Below, one piece after another: positions 31,765-43,679 of a DNA stretch of 64,000 nucleotides (positions are counted from its first letter, which is position 1; each line of letters starts with the position of its first letter). Source of the DNA: Myxococcales bacterium (GTDB taxonomy: Bacteria; Myxococcota; Myxococcia; Myxococcales; JAJYLH01). Position numbers and translations under genes: made by a program. The DNA lies in the NCBI GenBank assembly GCA_021787845.1, contig JAJYLH010000027.1, forward strand, positions 1 through 64,000, given 5' to 3'. The notes under the pieces are model-generated. The model worked only from the letters and a program-made list of their open reading frames with translations. It made no database searches and had not been told where the DNA came from.

Positions 31765-31989
31765 GTGGCTTCCCGAAAAGATCGCGATCCCCTCTTCGGC
31801 GCCGCGGTGCTCCGGCGGACGTTCGAGCTGCGCCGGGAGGAGCAGAGCCCCCAGTTCGACCTGATCTATCGGGGAGTCCTGCGCGACGAAGGCCTGACCG
31901 ACGACCAGGTCCAGCGCTATCTGCGTGACCACCTATCCGCGGTCGATGCGGCGATCGCCGGTCGCGGGCGGGGAGGAGGGGGGAGGTGA
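31765..31989 (+). CDS. small hypothetical protein coupled to rsmG
   Basis: 74 residues from GTG 31765 (GAGG 6 bases upstream), MASRKDRDPLFGAAVLRRTF onward, charged and helical with no known motif. Its TGA overlaps the rsmG GTG start by 4 bp, the same coupling seen elsewhere in this operon, which is the main reason to believe it. I do not recognise the family. Confidence 0.5.
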   Translation: MASRKDRDPLFGAAVLRRTFELRREEQSPQFDLIYRGVLRDEGLTDDQVQRYLRDHLSAVDAAIAGRGRGGGGR

Positions 31990-32621
31990 CCGAGCGCGCG
32001 CAGCGGGCCGAACGCTGGCGCGCCCTGGCCGGGGACCTGCCCCCGGCGGCGCCCGACCTCTTCGAGGACCTCCTCGACGAACTCGCCCGTTGGAACCGCC
32101 ACGTCCACCTGACCGCGCCCGCCGCGCCGGACGCGCTGGCGGTCCGGATCGTCGACGACAGCCTCCTCCTGCTTCCGCACCTGCGGGGCGAGACCGCGCT
32201 CGACATCGGCAGCGGCCCGGGCATCCCCGGGCTGGTGCTGGCGATCGCGCGGCCGGGGCTCGCCGTGCGCACGGTGGAGGCGACCGGGAAGAAGGTCGCG
32301 TTCACCCGCGCCTTTCTCGCCCGCCATCCGGCGCTCCCGGTCCAGGCGTTCCAGGGTCGGGCGGAAGGGAAGGCCGCGGAGCCGTGGGGCGTCGCGTCGA
32401 CGGTGGTGAGCCGCGCCTTCGCGAGGCCGGAGCAGTGGATTCCGATCGGCGCGCCCCGGGTCGCGCCGGGCGGACGGCTGGTGGTCACCCTCGGCGCCCG
32501 CGGCGGGGAGGAGGGAGACGCGAGCGCAACCCGGCACGGGTTGATGCTCGCCGGCGCTTGGACGGGCCAGCTCGCCGGCGCCCGCCGGGCGTTCCGGCTG
32601 TACGAACGACCGACCGGGTAG
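31986..32621 (+). CDS. rsmG: 16S rRNA (guanine-527-N7) methyltransferase
   Basis: 211 residues. The SAM-binding motif LDIGSGPGIPGLVLA is at about 68-82, preceded by the family N-terminus (FEDLLDELARWNRHVHLT). It methylates G527 of 16S rRNA; loss gives low-level streptomycin resistance in other bacteria. GTG 31986. In many genomes rsmG is directly followed by parAB; here a parS site and a repeat-rich gap intervene. Confidence 0.93.
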   Translation: MTERAQRAERWRALAGDLPPAAPDLFEDLLDELARWNRHVHLTAPAAPDALAVRIVDDSLLLLPHLRGETALDIGSGPGIPGLVLAIARPGLAVRTVEATGKKVAFTRAFLARHPALPVQAFQGRAEGKAAEPWGVASTVVSRAFARPEQWIPIGAPRVAPGGRLVVTLGARGGEEGDASATRHGLMLAGAWTGQLAGARRAFRLYERPTG

Positions 32622-32622
32622 C

Positions 32623-32638
32623 TGTTCCACGTGGAACG
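32623..32638. promoter_or_regulatory. parS centromere site
   Basis: TGTTCCACGTGGAACG contains the perfect 14-bp palindrome GTTCCACGTGGAAC, the conserved ParB-binding site of bacterial chromosomes. It sits directly after the rsmG stop and 618 bp before parA. Confidence 0.9.
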
Positions 32639-33255
32639 ATGCGAGCGATCGGCGGTGCCCTGAAGCCGCGCCGGTCCGGTTCGAAGGGCGACCGCCTGTC
32701 CGGTTGACCGAACCTGGACGAGAGCGCCTCCGCGCGCGTCGGTGGTGGCGGGCCGCTGGCCCGCCGAAAGGCACATCTGGTTCGGGTGTGGCGAGCCAGC
32801 GGCCCGCGACCACAAGCCGTTGCTGCGGTCAGGAGCCGCACCCGAATCAATTGGGCAAGTCGTGGAGCCCGGGGCCGCTCACCCCGGGGCGCAGTCGAAG
32901 GGCGAGCGGTCCCGGGCGCTACCGCTCATCCCTCGACTGCGCTCGGGATGAGCGGTAACACGAACTTGCTCAGTTAATTCCGTTCCGGGCTCTCAGTCGG
33001 ACCTTGCAGACGGTGGACGTTCCGCATCGCTCGGGTCGTCGTCGCCAGCCGCCCGTCGGGCGGACCGGCTCTGTTGGCTGGAATTCCCGAACCGGGGCGA
33101 AGCGGGGAGCCCTTGGGGTCCGAAGAAGCTCGCGCGGGGCGCGAGCGACGCCGTCCGCGGGAGCTCGCGTCCGGTCTTGGCGCCGTGTCCGCCCCTTGTG
33201 GTAGATGCTCTCGAGCGCCGATCGATCGCGCGAACGTGGCGTCCGGAGTTGCGGC
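32639..33255. other. gene-free stretch between parS and parA
   Basis: 617 bp with no supported gene. It holds a large imperfect hairpin at about 32738-32818 (GTGGTGGCGGGCCGCTGGCC pairing with CCAGCGGCCCGCGACCAC) and two hairpin-repeat copies (32875-32955). The remainder, to the parA start, shows no clear signal. Confidence 0.65.
32875..32957. repeat. REPIN-like pair before parA
   Basis: A diverged forward copy at 32875-32908 (CGCTCACCCCGGGGCGCAG..GGCGAGCGG) and a reverse copy at 32922-32957 with arms TACCGCTC and GAGCGGTA. Confidence 0.85.
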
Positions 33256-34044
33256 ATGGCTCGAGTGATCGCGATCGCCAACCAGAAGGGCGGGGTGGGC
33301 AAGACGACCACCGCGGTCAACCTCGCCGCGAGCCTCGCCGCCGCCGGCCGGCCGACTCTGGTGATCGACCTCGACCCCCAGGGCAACGCCGGCTCGGGGC
33401 TCGGGCGGCCGCGGGACGCCGAGGGGCCGACGGTCTACGACGCGTTGGTCGGCGGGGTGCCGCTCGCGGACTGCGTGGTCGCGACCGAGGTGCCTCACCT
33501 GTCACTGGTGCCCTCCACTCCGGACCTCACCGGCGCCGAAATCGAGCTCGTCACCGTCGAGCACCGGGAGCTCAAGCTCCAGGAGGTGCTCCAGCCGCTC
33601 GAGCCGCGCTTCGCCGTGATCCTGATCGACTGCTCCCCCTCGCTGGGGCTGTTGACCATCAACGCGCTGGCGGCGGCGCGGCGGGTGCTGGTGCCGCTGC
33701 AATGCGAGTACTACGCGCTGGAAGGGGTCAGCCACCTCATCCGGACCGTCGAGCTCGTCCGGGAGAACCTGAATCCCGAGTTGGAGCTCGAAGGGGTGGT
33801 GCTGACGATGTTCGACCCCCGCAACAACCTCTCGCATCAGGTCGCGGAGGAGATTCGCCGCCACTTCGGGAAGAAGGTGCTCGACCCGGTGATTCCCCGC
33901 AACGTCCGGCTGAGCGAAGCGCCCTCGCACGGGCGGCCGGCGCTGCGGTACGATCCGCGCTCGCCGGGCAGCCAGGCATACGTCAAGCTCGCCGAGGCGC
34001 TCTTGAAACGCTGGGGGAAGTCCGCCTTCCGGGCGACGGGGTGA
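33256..34044 (+). CDS. parA: chromosome partitioning ATPase ParA
   Basis: 262 residues. Deviant Walker A KGGVGKTT (about 11-18), DLDPQGNAGS, and ILIDCSPSLGLLTINAL identify a chromosomal ParA/Soj. It forms nucleoid-bound gradients that move ParB-parS complexes. ATG 33256 gives MARVIAIANQKGGVGKTT. parB follows after 155 bp, longer than usual. Confidence 0.96.
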   Translation: MARVIAIANQKGGVGKTTTAVNLAASLAAAGRPTLVIDLDPQGNAGSGLGRPRDAEGPTVYDALVGGVPLADCVVATEVPHLSLVPSTPDLTGAEIELVTVEHRELKLQEVLQPLEPRFAVILIDCSPSLGLLTINALAAARRVLVPLQCEYYALEGVSHLIRTVELVRENLNPELELEGVVLTMFDPRNNLSHQVAEEIRRHFGKKVLDPVIPRNVRLSEAPSHGRPALRYDPRSPGSQAYVKLAEALLKRWGKSAFRATG

Positions 34045-34199
34045 GCGGCGATGCGCCTTTCCGAGGTCGAGACGAAGCCCGAGCGCGCGCGAGACCGGTC
34101 GATGCTGGCCGGTGGCGCTATCCCTGGGCGAGATCGCACCTGCTCTCCGGGCCGGCGCCGGAGGGCGGCGCAAGGCGCCTCCGCCGGAGGAGACCATCG

Positions 34200-35099
34200 A
34201 TGAGCGCCAACCCGAACAGCGCCCCGGCGCCGGTCCCCAAGCGCGCCGCCCTCGGCCGCGGCCTGGAAGCGTTGATCCCCCCGGCCTCCGCCAGCGCCTC
34301 CCGGGGCTTTCTCACCGTCGCGCTGGACGAGGTGTCGACCGAGGAGAAACAGCCGCGGCGCACCTGGGACCCGAAAGCGCTGGAGGATCTCACCCGGTCG
34401 GTGAAGGAGAAGGGCATCCTCCAGCCGATTCTGGTTCGGCGGCTCGCGGAGGGCGGCTATCGGATCATCGCGGGGGAGCGGCGCTACCGGGCGGCGCGCG
34501 AGGCGGGGCTGACCCGGATTCCAGTCGTGATTCGGGAGGTCTCCAGCGCCGACGTCTTCGAGCTCGCGCTGATCGAGAACATCCAACGCGAGGACTTGAA
34601 CCCGATCGAGGAGGCCGAGGCGTATCACCGGTTGATCACCGAGCACGGGCTGACGCAGGAGGCGCTGGCGGCGCGGCTCGGAAAGGACCGGTCGACCCTC
34701 GCGAACGCGCTGCGGCTCTTGAAGCTGCCGGCGGAGGTGCGCGAGCGGCTGGCGGCGGGCCTTCTGACCGCGGGCCATGCGAAAGCGCTCCTGGGGCTCG
34801 ACGGGCGGGAACGCATCGCCGGGCTGGCGGACGCGATCGTCGCGCGGGGCTTGAGCGTGCGCGACGTCGAGCGGCTGGTGCAGCGGGAGCGCGAGGGGCT
34901 TTCCCGGCCCGACCGCCCTGAGCCGGCGCACCGGCTGCAGGCGCTCGCGAAGAAGCTCGAGAAACAGCTCCAAGCGCCGGTGGAGCTGAAGGTGCGTGCG
35001 AGCGGGGCCGGGGAGCTCGTGGTGCGGTTCGACAGCGAGGAGCGGGCCTACCACCTGCTCGAAACCCTCATCGCCGGTCCCTCCGCCTCGAAGGCGTGA
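34200..35099 (+). CDS. parB: chromosome partitioning protein ParB
   Basis: 299 residues. N-terminal ParA-contact region with RAALGRGLEALIP, the CTP-binding ParB core (GYRIIAGERRYRAAREAG, LALIENIQREDLNPIEEA), the HTH (LTQEALAARLGKDRSTLANALRL), and a C-terminal dimerisation domain. It loads at the parS site at 32623 and spreads. ATG 34200, preceded by GGAGGAG. Confidence 0.96.
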   Translation: MSANPNSAPAPVPKRAALGRGLEALIPPASASASRGFLTVALDEVSTEEKQPRRTWDPKALEDLTRSVKEKGILQPILVRRLAEGGYRIIAGERRYRAAREAGLTRIPVVIREVSSADVFELALIENIQREDLNPIEEAEAYHRLITEHGLTQEALAARLGKDRSTLANALRLLKLPAEVRERLAAGLLTAGHAKALLGLDGRERIAGLADAIVARGLSVRDVERLVQREREGLSRPDRPEPAHRLQALAKKLEKQLQAPVELKVRASGAGELVVRFDSEERAYHLLETLIAGPSASKA

Positions 35100-35126
35100 G
35101 GCAAGGGCGCCGGCTGGAGAGAAGCG

Positions 35127-35555
35127 ATGAGCCTGATGGCGAAGAACGTGAAGTCGGTCAGCTTGGTGGACGACCCGGAGCCGGCGGCGCCGGCGGGTGG
35201 CGTGAACGCGCTGCTCGGGCGGGGTTCGAGCTTCGAGGGGAAGCTGGTCTTCGAGGGGACGGTGCACATCAACGGCACCTTCGTGGGCGAGATCCGCTCG
35301 AGCGACGCGCTGGTCATCGGCGAGGGCGCGAAGGTGCAGGCGGACATCCAGGTCGGGACCCTGATCATCAACGGGGAGGTGAGCGGCCAGATTCGCGCCA
35401 AGCAGCTCGTCGAGATGCACGCGCCGGCCCGGGTGAAGGGCGGCGTCGCGACCCCGCTCCTGGTGATCGATCGGGGCGTCATCTTCGAGGGGACGATGGC
35501 GATGGAGAACCTCGACGCGCCGGCGCCGAAGCCAGCGCCGCCGAAAGCGGGGTAG
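35127..35555 (+). CDS. bactofilin cytoskeletal protein
   Basis: 142 residues with the bactofilin core: GRGSSFEGKLVFEGTVHING..VGEIRSSDALVIGEGAKVQADIQVGTLIINGEVSG repeats that form a beta-helix polymer, with short disordered ends. 27 bp after parB. In Myxococcus xanthus, bactofilins BacNOP scaffold the ParABS system and are encoded beside it, so a similar role is likely. ATG 35127. Confidence 0.93.
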   Translation: MSLMAKNVKSVSLVDDPEPAAPAGGVNALLGRGSSFEGKLVFEGTVHINGTFVGEIRSSDALVIGEGAKVQADIQVGTLIINGEVSGQIRAKQLVEMHAPARVKGGVATPLLVIDRGVIFEGTMAMENLDAPAPKPAPPKAG

Positions 35556-36092
35556 GGCGCGGCCGGCGGGGCCCGACGTGGGGAGTAGCAGCGCTTACGC
35601 CAATGGGGAGCGGTGTCGGGCTGCGTACACCCGCTCCGCCGGGTTGCCCCGGGGGGATGGCAGCGTCCATCGTCGCGGCGGCTGGGTCGGAATCGTATCG
35701 GCCGCGCGCCTGAGCAAGCGGAAGACCCGCTCGTCGGGATCAGGGCAAGCGCCGCGGTGTCGGCGTGCCGGCCCCTGACCGTCGCGGCGCGGAAATCTGG
35801 GCGACGGGAAGGCGGCGCCAGACCCGCCCGCGACGGTCGCGGTGCGCCGCGCCGGGTCGGCGAGGCCGAACTTGCAGCAACCCGAAAGACCGTAACGGGG
35901 TAGCCCCGCTCGCCTCCGCGTGCCGGTCGCGCGGGTCGAGGGGTTCCACTCGACGGCGGCGAAATCTCGGCCGCTGGCGGCTGGGAGGGCGAAGCGCCCG
36001 GCTTCGATCTTTTTCGCTCCATCGGATAGAGAGTTTTGGGGTTGACGTCAGCCCCCCGGCCCGACGACGGTTCGCCGCGCCTCGACGGCCCC
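35556..36092. other. gene-free stretch between bactofilin and atp operon
   Basis: No gene recognised. It contains several imperfect dyads (for instance around 35775-35845, GACCGTCGCGGCG and CGACGGTCGCGG) and open frames of Arg-rich composition only. It resembles degraded repeat DNA. Confidence 0.6.
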
Positions 36093-36121
36093 TTGACGGG
36101 GCGCAGGGCGGTTGCTAGAAG
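36093..36121 (+). promoter_or_regulatory. candidate sigma-70 promoter of atpHAGDC
   Basis: TTGACG (36093-36098), 17-bp spacer, TAGAAG (36116-36121), 67 bp before the atpH start. Five of six and four of six consensus matches. Confidence 0.5.
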
Positions 36122-36188
36122 GCCGCGCCCGCCGGGGGCCATGGGCCGGAAGGATCGAGGAAATGCCGGCGATTTCGAGGGTTTTTTC

Positions 36189-36728
36189 GTGACCTCTTCC
36201 AGTGTCGCTCGTCGCTACGCTCGTGCGCTGCTTTCGCTCGGCATCGAGGACGGACGCTTCGAGGCGTACGGCGAGGAGCTCTCCCGGCTGGAGGCGGCCT
36301 TCCAGGAGAGCGAGGCGCTGCGCGAGCTTTGGCAGAACCCGGCGCACGAGCGGGAAGAGCGGCTCCGGGCGGTGGCGGGGCTGAAGGAGCCGCTGGCGCT
36401 GTCGCCGCTGGTCGCGAACCTGCTGGGGCTCTTGGTCGAGCGCCAGCGGGCGGCGGATCTGCCGCTCGTCGCGCAGGCGTACCGGTCGATGGTCGACGAG
36501 CGGGTGGGGAAGGTGCGGGCGACCGTGACCAGTGCGAGAGCGCTCCCGCCGGCCGAGGCCGCTCGCGTCGAGCAGGCGCTCGGGCGGATTACGGGCAAAC
36601 AGGTTTCCTTGGAGACGCGAGTCGACCAGGCGCTCGTCGGCGGGGTGGTGGCGCAGGTCGGCTCGACGGTGTTCGACGGGAGCGTGAGGACGCAGCTCGA
36701 CCGCTTGCGAGCCACCCTGCGGGGCTAG
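36189..36728 (+). CDS. atpH: ATP synthase F1 delta subunit
   Basis: 179 residues from GTG 36189, with the family start SSSVARRYARALLSLG and the C-terminal GGVVAQVGSTVFDGSVRTQL motif. It connects F1 to the peripheral stalk. An ATG at 36141 would add 16 residues not typical of the family. It is the first atp gene here; the a, c and b subunit genes that usually precede it are absent. Confidence 0.93.
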   Translation: MTSSSVARRYARALLSLGIEDGRFEAYGEELSRLEAAFQESEALRELWQNPAHEREERLRAVAGLKEPLALSPLVANLLGLLVERQRAADLPLVAQAYRSMVDERVGKVRATVTSARALPPAEAARVEQALGRITGKQVSLETRVDQALVGGVVAQVGSTVFDGSVRTQLDRLRATLRG

Positions 36729-36848
36729 CGCTATGCGGCACCGGTCTTGGTGGCCGGCAGCGGCTCGGGTGGGCGTGAGGACGACCAGAAGCCAAATGGA
36801 CGGGTGACTTGGCTTTTTCGGCCAAGCGAAGAGAAGGGCGAAGAGACG

Positions 36849-38384
<1,536 letters not shown>

Positions 38385-38430
38385 GCCGACCGGATGCGCT
38401 GCCGCTTGAGAAATCCGCCCCGCTCGACCG

Positions 38431-38517
38431 AAGAACCGCTCACCCCGAGCGCAGCCGAAGGGCGAGTGGTTCTTCGCGGGGGCGCTCCTCCTTCGACTGC
38501 GCTCGGGATGAGCGGAA
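38431..38517. repeat. REPIN-like pair in the atpA-atpG gap
   Basis: Forward copy 38431-38474 with arms AAGAACCGCTC and GAGTGGTTCTT, then reverse copy 38487-38517. The gap lies inside an operon, so the transcript would carry both hairpins. Confidence 0.88.
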
Positions 38518-38576
38518 ACGGATCTTGGGGGCCAAGGACCGAGCAAGGCGGAAGCGGTTTCGAGGAGCGTTGACCG

Positions 38577-39446
38577 ATGGCGTCGCTCAGAGCGATTCGC
38601 ACGCGCATCAAGAGCGTCAAGGGGACGCAGAAGATCACCGCGGCGATGAAGATGGTGGCCGCGGCGAAGCTGCGGCGGGCGCAGGATGCGGCCTTGCGCG
38701 CCCGCCCGTACGCCGAGGCGATGGACGCCCTGCTCTCGCGTTTGAGCGTCGCCGGCGAGGACCAGGACGCGCATCCGCTCCTCCAGCGGCGGCCGGTGAA
38801 GAAGGTCGAGCTCGTGGTCCTGACGAGCGACCGCGGTCTGTGCGGCGGTTTCAACTCGAACATCGTCCGCCGGCTGCAGCGGTTCTTCGTCGACCACGGC
38901 AGCGAATACGAGCGCATCCAGATTTCCACCGTCGGCCGGCGCGGGCGCGACTACGCGAAGAAGCGCGGCTTCACCATCCGCAAGGATTGGCCGGCGAAGG
39001 TGCACTACGGGACCGCCCGGGGCATTGCCGACGACGTGTCGCAGGAGTTCGTCCGGGGCGACATCGACGCGGTGTTCCTCCTCTACAACCGGTTCCAGTC
39101 GGCGCTGGTGCAGCGGGTGACCTTGACCCAGATTCTGCCGGCCGCGCCTGGCGCGGGGGGCGGGAGCGGTTCTGGAAAGTACGCGGCCGACTTCCTCTAC
39201 GAGCCGACGGCGGACCAGGTGTTGGAGGCGCTCCTGCCCCAGCACCTGGCGGTCCAGATTTGGCAGGCGATGTTGGAGAGCGAGGCCGGGTTCTTGGGCG
39301 CGCAGATGACCGCGATGGACTCGGCCACGAAGAACGCGAAGGAGATGGTCGCCCGCCTGACCCTCCAGTACAACCGCGCCCGGCAAGCGGCGATCACCAA
39401 AGAGCTGATGGAGATCGTCTCCGGCGCCGAGGCCCTGAAGTCTTGA
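38577..39446 (+). CDS. atpG: ATP synthase F1 gamma subunit
   Basis: 289 residues. N-terminal SLRAIRTRIKSVKGTQKITAAMKMVAAAKLRRAQ and C-terminal NRARQAAITKELMEIVSGAEAL are the coiled-coil halves of the rotor; VLTSDRGLCGGFNSN is the family motif. Central rotor that couples proton flow to catalysis. ATG 38577 with GAGGAG upstream. Confidence 0.96.
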   Translation: MASLRAIRTRIKSVKGTQKITAAMKMVAAAKLRRAQDAALRARPYAEAMDALLSRLSVAGEDQDAHPLLQRRPVKKVELVVLTSDRGLCGGFNSNIVRRLQRFFVDHGSEYERIQISTVGRRGRDYAKKRGFTIRKDWPAKVHYGTARGIADDVSQEFVRGDIDAVFLLYNRFQSALVQRVTLTQILPAAPGAGGGSGSGKYAADFLYEPTADQVLEALLPQHLAVQIWQAMLESEAGFLGAQMTAMDSATKNAKEMVARLTLQYNRARQAAITKELMEIVSGAEALKS

Positions 39447-39451
39447 CGTAG

Positions 39452-40978
<1,527 letters not shown>

Positions 40979-40987
40979 GGCAGGGCG

Positions 40988-41164
40988 CCCCGCTCATCCT
41001 TCGACTGCGCTCAGGATGAGCGGGGTGGAGCCGCTCGATGTGAGGGGGCATGGTCGGTCGCAACCGGGTACGGCAGGGCAAGAGTCCAGCGGAAGCGCAG
41101 CCGCTGGAAGTTAGCGGCTCGGGAAAGCGAATCCGCTCATCCTGAGCGCAGTCGAAGGATGGGC
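40988..41164. repeat. REPIN-like pair in the atpD-atpC gap
   Basis: Reverse copy 40988-41025 with arms CCCCGCTC and GAGCGGGG, and forward copy 41132-41164, about 105 bp apart. No gene lies in this 257-bp gap. Confidence 0.88.
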
Positions 41165-41235
41165 GCGCCAGGGCTAGAGAACTGACCGGCGAGTACACCG
41201 GAAGGCTGGGCCGACCGAAGGGAGCTGAGGCCAAG

Positions 41236-41649
41236 ATGGCGGACGGGAAAATCAGCTTGGAGCTCGTGACGCCGGAGCGGCGGGTGCTGACGCAGGCGGT
41301 GGACGAGGTGCGGGCGCCGGGGTGGGAAGGCTCGTTCGGCGTGCGGCCGGGGCACATGGCGTTTCTGGCGCGGATGAAGCCGGGAGAGCTGGTGACGGTC
41401 GCGGGCGGCGCGCCGAGCCGGTTCGCGGTGGGGGAAGGGTTCGTCCAGGTTTCCAACGACCGGGTCTTGGTCCTCGCGGAGAGCGCCGAGCGGGCGGAGG
41501 ACATCGACCTCACGGCGGCGAAGGGCGAGGTCGAGGAAGAGACGAAAAAGCTCAAGACGATGAAAGAAGGCGACGGCGCCTACGAGATGCAGCGCGCCAA
41601 GGTGGAGCGAGCCGCCGCCAAGGTGATGGTCGCCAGCCGCAAGGCGTAA
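41236..41649 (+). CDS. atpC: ATP synthase F1 epsilon subunit
   Basis: 137 residues. N-terminal beta-sandwich (ISLELVTPERRVLTQAVDEVRAPGWEGSFGVRPGHMAFLA) and a C-terminal helical hairpin. It regulates ATPase activity. ATG 41236. Last atp gene; the accessory island begins after it. Confidence 0.94.
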   Translation: MADGKISLELVTPERRVLTQAVDEVRAPGWEGSFGVRPGHMAFLARMKPGELVTVAGGAPSRFAVGEGFVQVSNDRVLVLAESAERAEDIDLTAAKGEVEEETKKLKTMKEGDGAYEMQRAKVERAAAKVMVASRKA

Positions 41650-41813
41650 GCGCGCGATCGCCCGAGAACCTCGCGGCGGCGCCGAAGGGCATCGAGGCAG
41701 GCTTCTTGTCGTTGCTGACGCGACCAGGCGGAACGAGCGCGATCCCCCGGCCGTTGATACCCTCCCTGGCGTAGAAGCGCGCGCGCTTGGTAGGGTGTCT
41801 GGCCGGAGCAGAG

Positions 41814-42968
41814 ATGGATCGCGGCGTGTTCCTGAGAGCCTGGCGAACGGACGCGGGCCTTTCGATGGAAAGGGTCGCGCAACTCGCACGCCTCTCGACT
41901 GCGCACCTGGTAGGCATCGAAGAAGGGCGGCACGACGCTGGCTTTGAGGAGCTGGAGCGCCTCGCCTCGGTGTTGGGCTTGCGTCCGGAAGAAACCTTCG
42001 AGGAGGACATCACCGATTCCGCTCTCCTTGACGGCATTCGCATCCTGATGAAGAGCGCGGTCGCTTACCAACCGACCGAAGGGGTTCGCCTGCGTATCTT
42101 GGAAGCGGCCGCCGCCGCGAGAGACCTGCTCGACCTCCTCGCCGACACCGCTCCCGACAAGCCGGGCTTCCAACGGTTTTCGTTTCAGCCGGTTTCGCAC
42201 GATCTCCCGTGGAAGGACGGCGATCGGCTCGCGGCCAAGGTGCGTCGGACCCTCGGCCTCGATGGGCCGGTCGCCTCGATGCGCGATCTCGTCCGGGAGA
42301 CCCTCGGCATCCCGCTGGTCGGTGCGGACCTGACGGAGCTCGGGCCGGACGGCTTTTCGTACTACGCGCCGGGCCGTCGGGCGGTCATCGTCCTGAACCT
42401 GGCGGGAAAGAATAGCGATCCGTTGGTGCGTCGTTTCTCGCTCGCGCATGAGCTGGGTCACGTGCTGTTCGACCGGCCGGTCGCTGGCGGTTACGGGGTG
42501 GCCTGCAAGGTCGATCCGACCCGCGGGCTCGACGTGGAGTCGCGCGCGAACGCCTTCGCGATGCGGTTGCTGTTGCCCTATGCCCCCGTGCGCAAGCTGG
42601 GCGAGGCCGTGCTGGAGCCTTCGAAGTTCCGCGCGCTGATGGAGCGCTGGGGAGTCCACTACAGCGCGTTGCACCTCTATGTGGAGAAGCTGCTCAAGCT
42701 CAGCCGCGAGGACGCGGAAGCCCGTCTGCCTAACGTCGACCGCTCGGGGCCGAACCGGTGGGCGGGAGCGGAAGAGCTCCCCGAGGAACGGCGTGGTCTG
42801 CAGAGCGTTCCGTTACCGCGGCGAGGGGAGCTGGCGCGGCGGGTGCTCGAGGCCGTGCGCTCGGACCGCCTCTCTCGCGCGCGAGCCCGGGAGTTGTTGG
42901 GCGTCGGCGCTGACGTTTCCGTCGAAACGCTGGCGGCGGAGGCCGACGTGCCGTTGCACGGGGAGTGA
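41814..42968 (+). CDS. XRE regulator with ImmA/IrrE-type Zn protease
   Basis: 384 residues. An HTH of the XRE type (about 5-60: GLSMERVAQLARLSTAHLVGIEEG) is fused to a metallopeptidase with AHELGHVLF (HExxH at 212-216) and a downstream Glu in SRANAFAMRLLLP. Such proteins cleave partner repressors (ImmA on phage-type ICE elements, IrrE in Deinococcus). ATG 41814 has GGAG upstream. The gene 3 bp downstream encodes a PIN-like protein, so the two may form a toxin-antitoxin or stress-response pair. Confidence 0.82.
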   Translation: MDRGVFLRAWRTDAGLSMERVAQLARLSTAHLVGIEEGRHDAGFEELERLASVLGLRPEETFEEDITDSALLDGIRILMKSAVAYQPTEGVRLRILEAAAAARDLLDLLADTAPDKPGFQRFSFQPVSHDLPWKDGDRLAAKVRRTLGLDGPVASMRDLVRETLGIPLVGADLTELGPDGFSYYAPGRRAVIVLNLAGKNSDPLVRRFSLAHELGHVLFDRPVAGGYGVACKVDPTRGLDVESRANAFAMRLLLPYAPVRKLGEAVLEPSKFRALMERWGVHYSALHLYVEKLLKLSREDAEARLPNVDRSGPNRWAGAEELPEERRGLQSVPLPRRGELARRVLEAVRSDRLSRARARELLGVGADVSVETLAAEADVPLHGE

Positions 42969-42971
42969 GCC

Positions 42972-43625
42972 GTGCTCGACGAGCCGGCCTATCTGCTCGA
43001 CGCGGACACGGTCATCGACCTGCACTCCCTGGGCTTGATCGACGCGCTGAGCGCGGGTCTCACGACGAAAGCGGTCGTGGCGTGCTGCACGCGGTACGTC
43101 TGGGAACACGAGCTTTCGGCCCTGGAGCCGGTCCGCCGGAAGCTGGAACGGGCGGGTCTTGCCGTTCATGAGGTCGCGCCGAAGAGCCCGGCGGGCGTGA
43201 CCTTCCGCGACCTGCTCAAAGAGCGCGGGAATCCCGGTCGCAGCAGCCGCGGCGAGCTGAACCTCATCGCCTTCGCGACCCACCACGACCAGCCGCTGGC
43301 GCTCGTCGCACGCGACGAAGGCGCTCGGCGAGCCGCATCGAGGCACGGGCTCCCGGCGATCGATCTCGGCGATTTCATCTGCGACCTGGTCCTCCTGGGA
43401 TGCCTGGTGCCAGGCAGCGCACGTGAGGCCGTGGCCTGCTGGGACCTGCCGGACGCGGGAAACGGGCGGCCCAGAGGCTTCGCGGGTTCGACGCGATGCT
43501 GGCCGCGAGGAAGTCCGCGCGGGCCTCGTCGCAACGCCAGCGCGGCGGACCGTGACGGCCTTCGACGCCCCGCGCGAACATCGTCGGGACGGGCCGCCCG
43601 AACGGAGTGGCTTCACGAGCCATAA
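42972..43625 (+). CDS. PIN-like domain protein
   Basis: 217 residues from GTG 42972 with GGGGAG upstream. The N-terminal part (YLLDADTVIDLHSLG), a central Glu (SRGELNLIAFA) and LALVARDEGAR give the acidic pattern of a PIN-type RNase, residues about 8-140. After about residue 160 the sequence turns Arg/Gly/Ser-rich and looks like read-through of non-coding DNA, so the original stop may have been lost. It is coupled to the XRE-protease gene. Confidence 0.65.
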   Translation: MLDEPAYLLDADTVIDLHSLGLIDALSAGLTTKAVVACCTRYVWEHELSALEPVRRKLERAGLAVHEVAPKSPAGVTFRDLLKERGNPGRSSRGELNLIAFATHHDQPLALVARDEGARRAASRHGLPAIDLGDFICDLVLLGCLVPGSAREAVACWDLPDAGNGRPRGFAGSTRCWPRGSPRGPRRNASAADRDGLRRPARTSSGRAARTEWLHEP

Positions 43626-43679
43626 ATCTACTACGCAGACGCGCACGGCGCGACCATTTCAGGGTCAGGATCCGATCTT

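Noticed and set aside
35578-35903. Small open frames after the bactofilin gene
   Set aside because: Arg/Gly-rich, overlapping in several frames, no ribosome-binding site and no motif.
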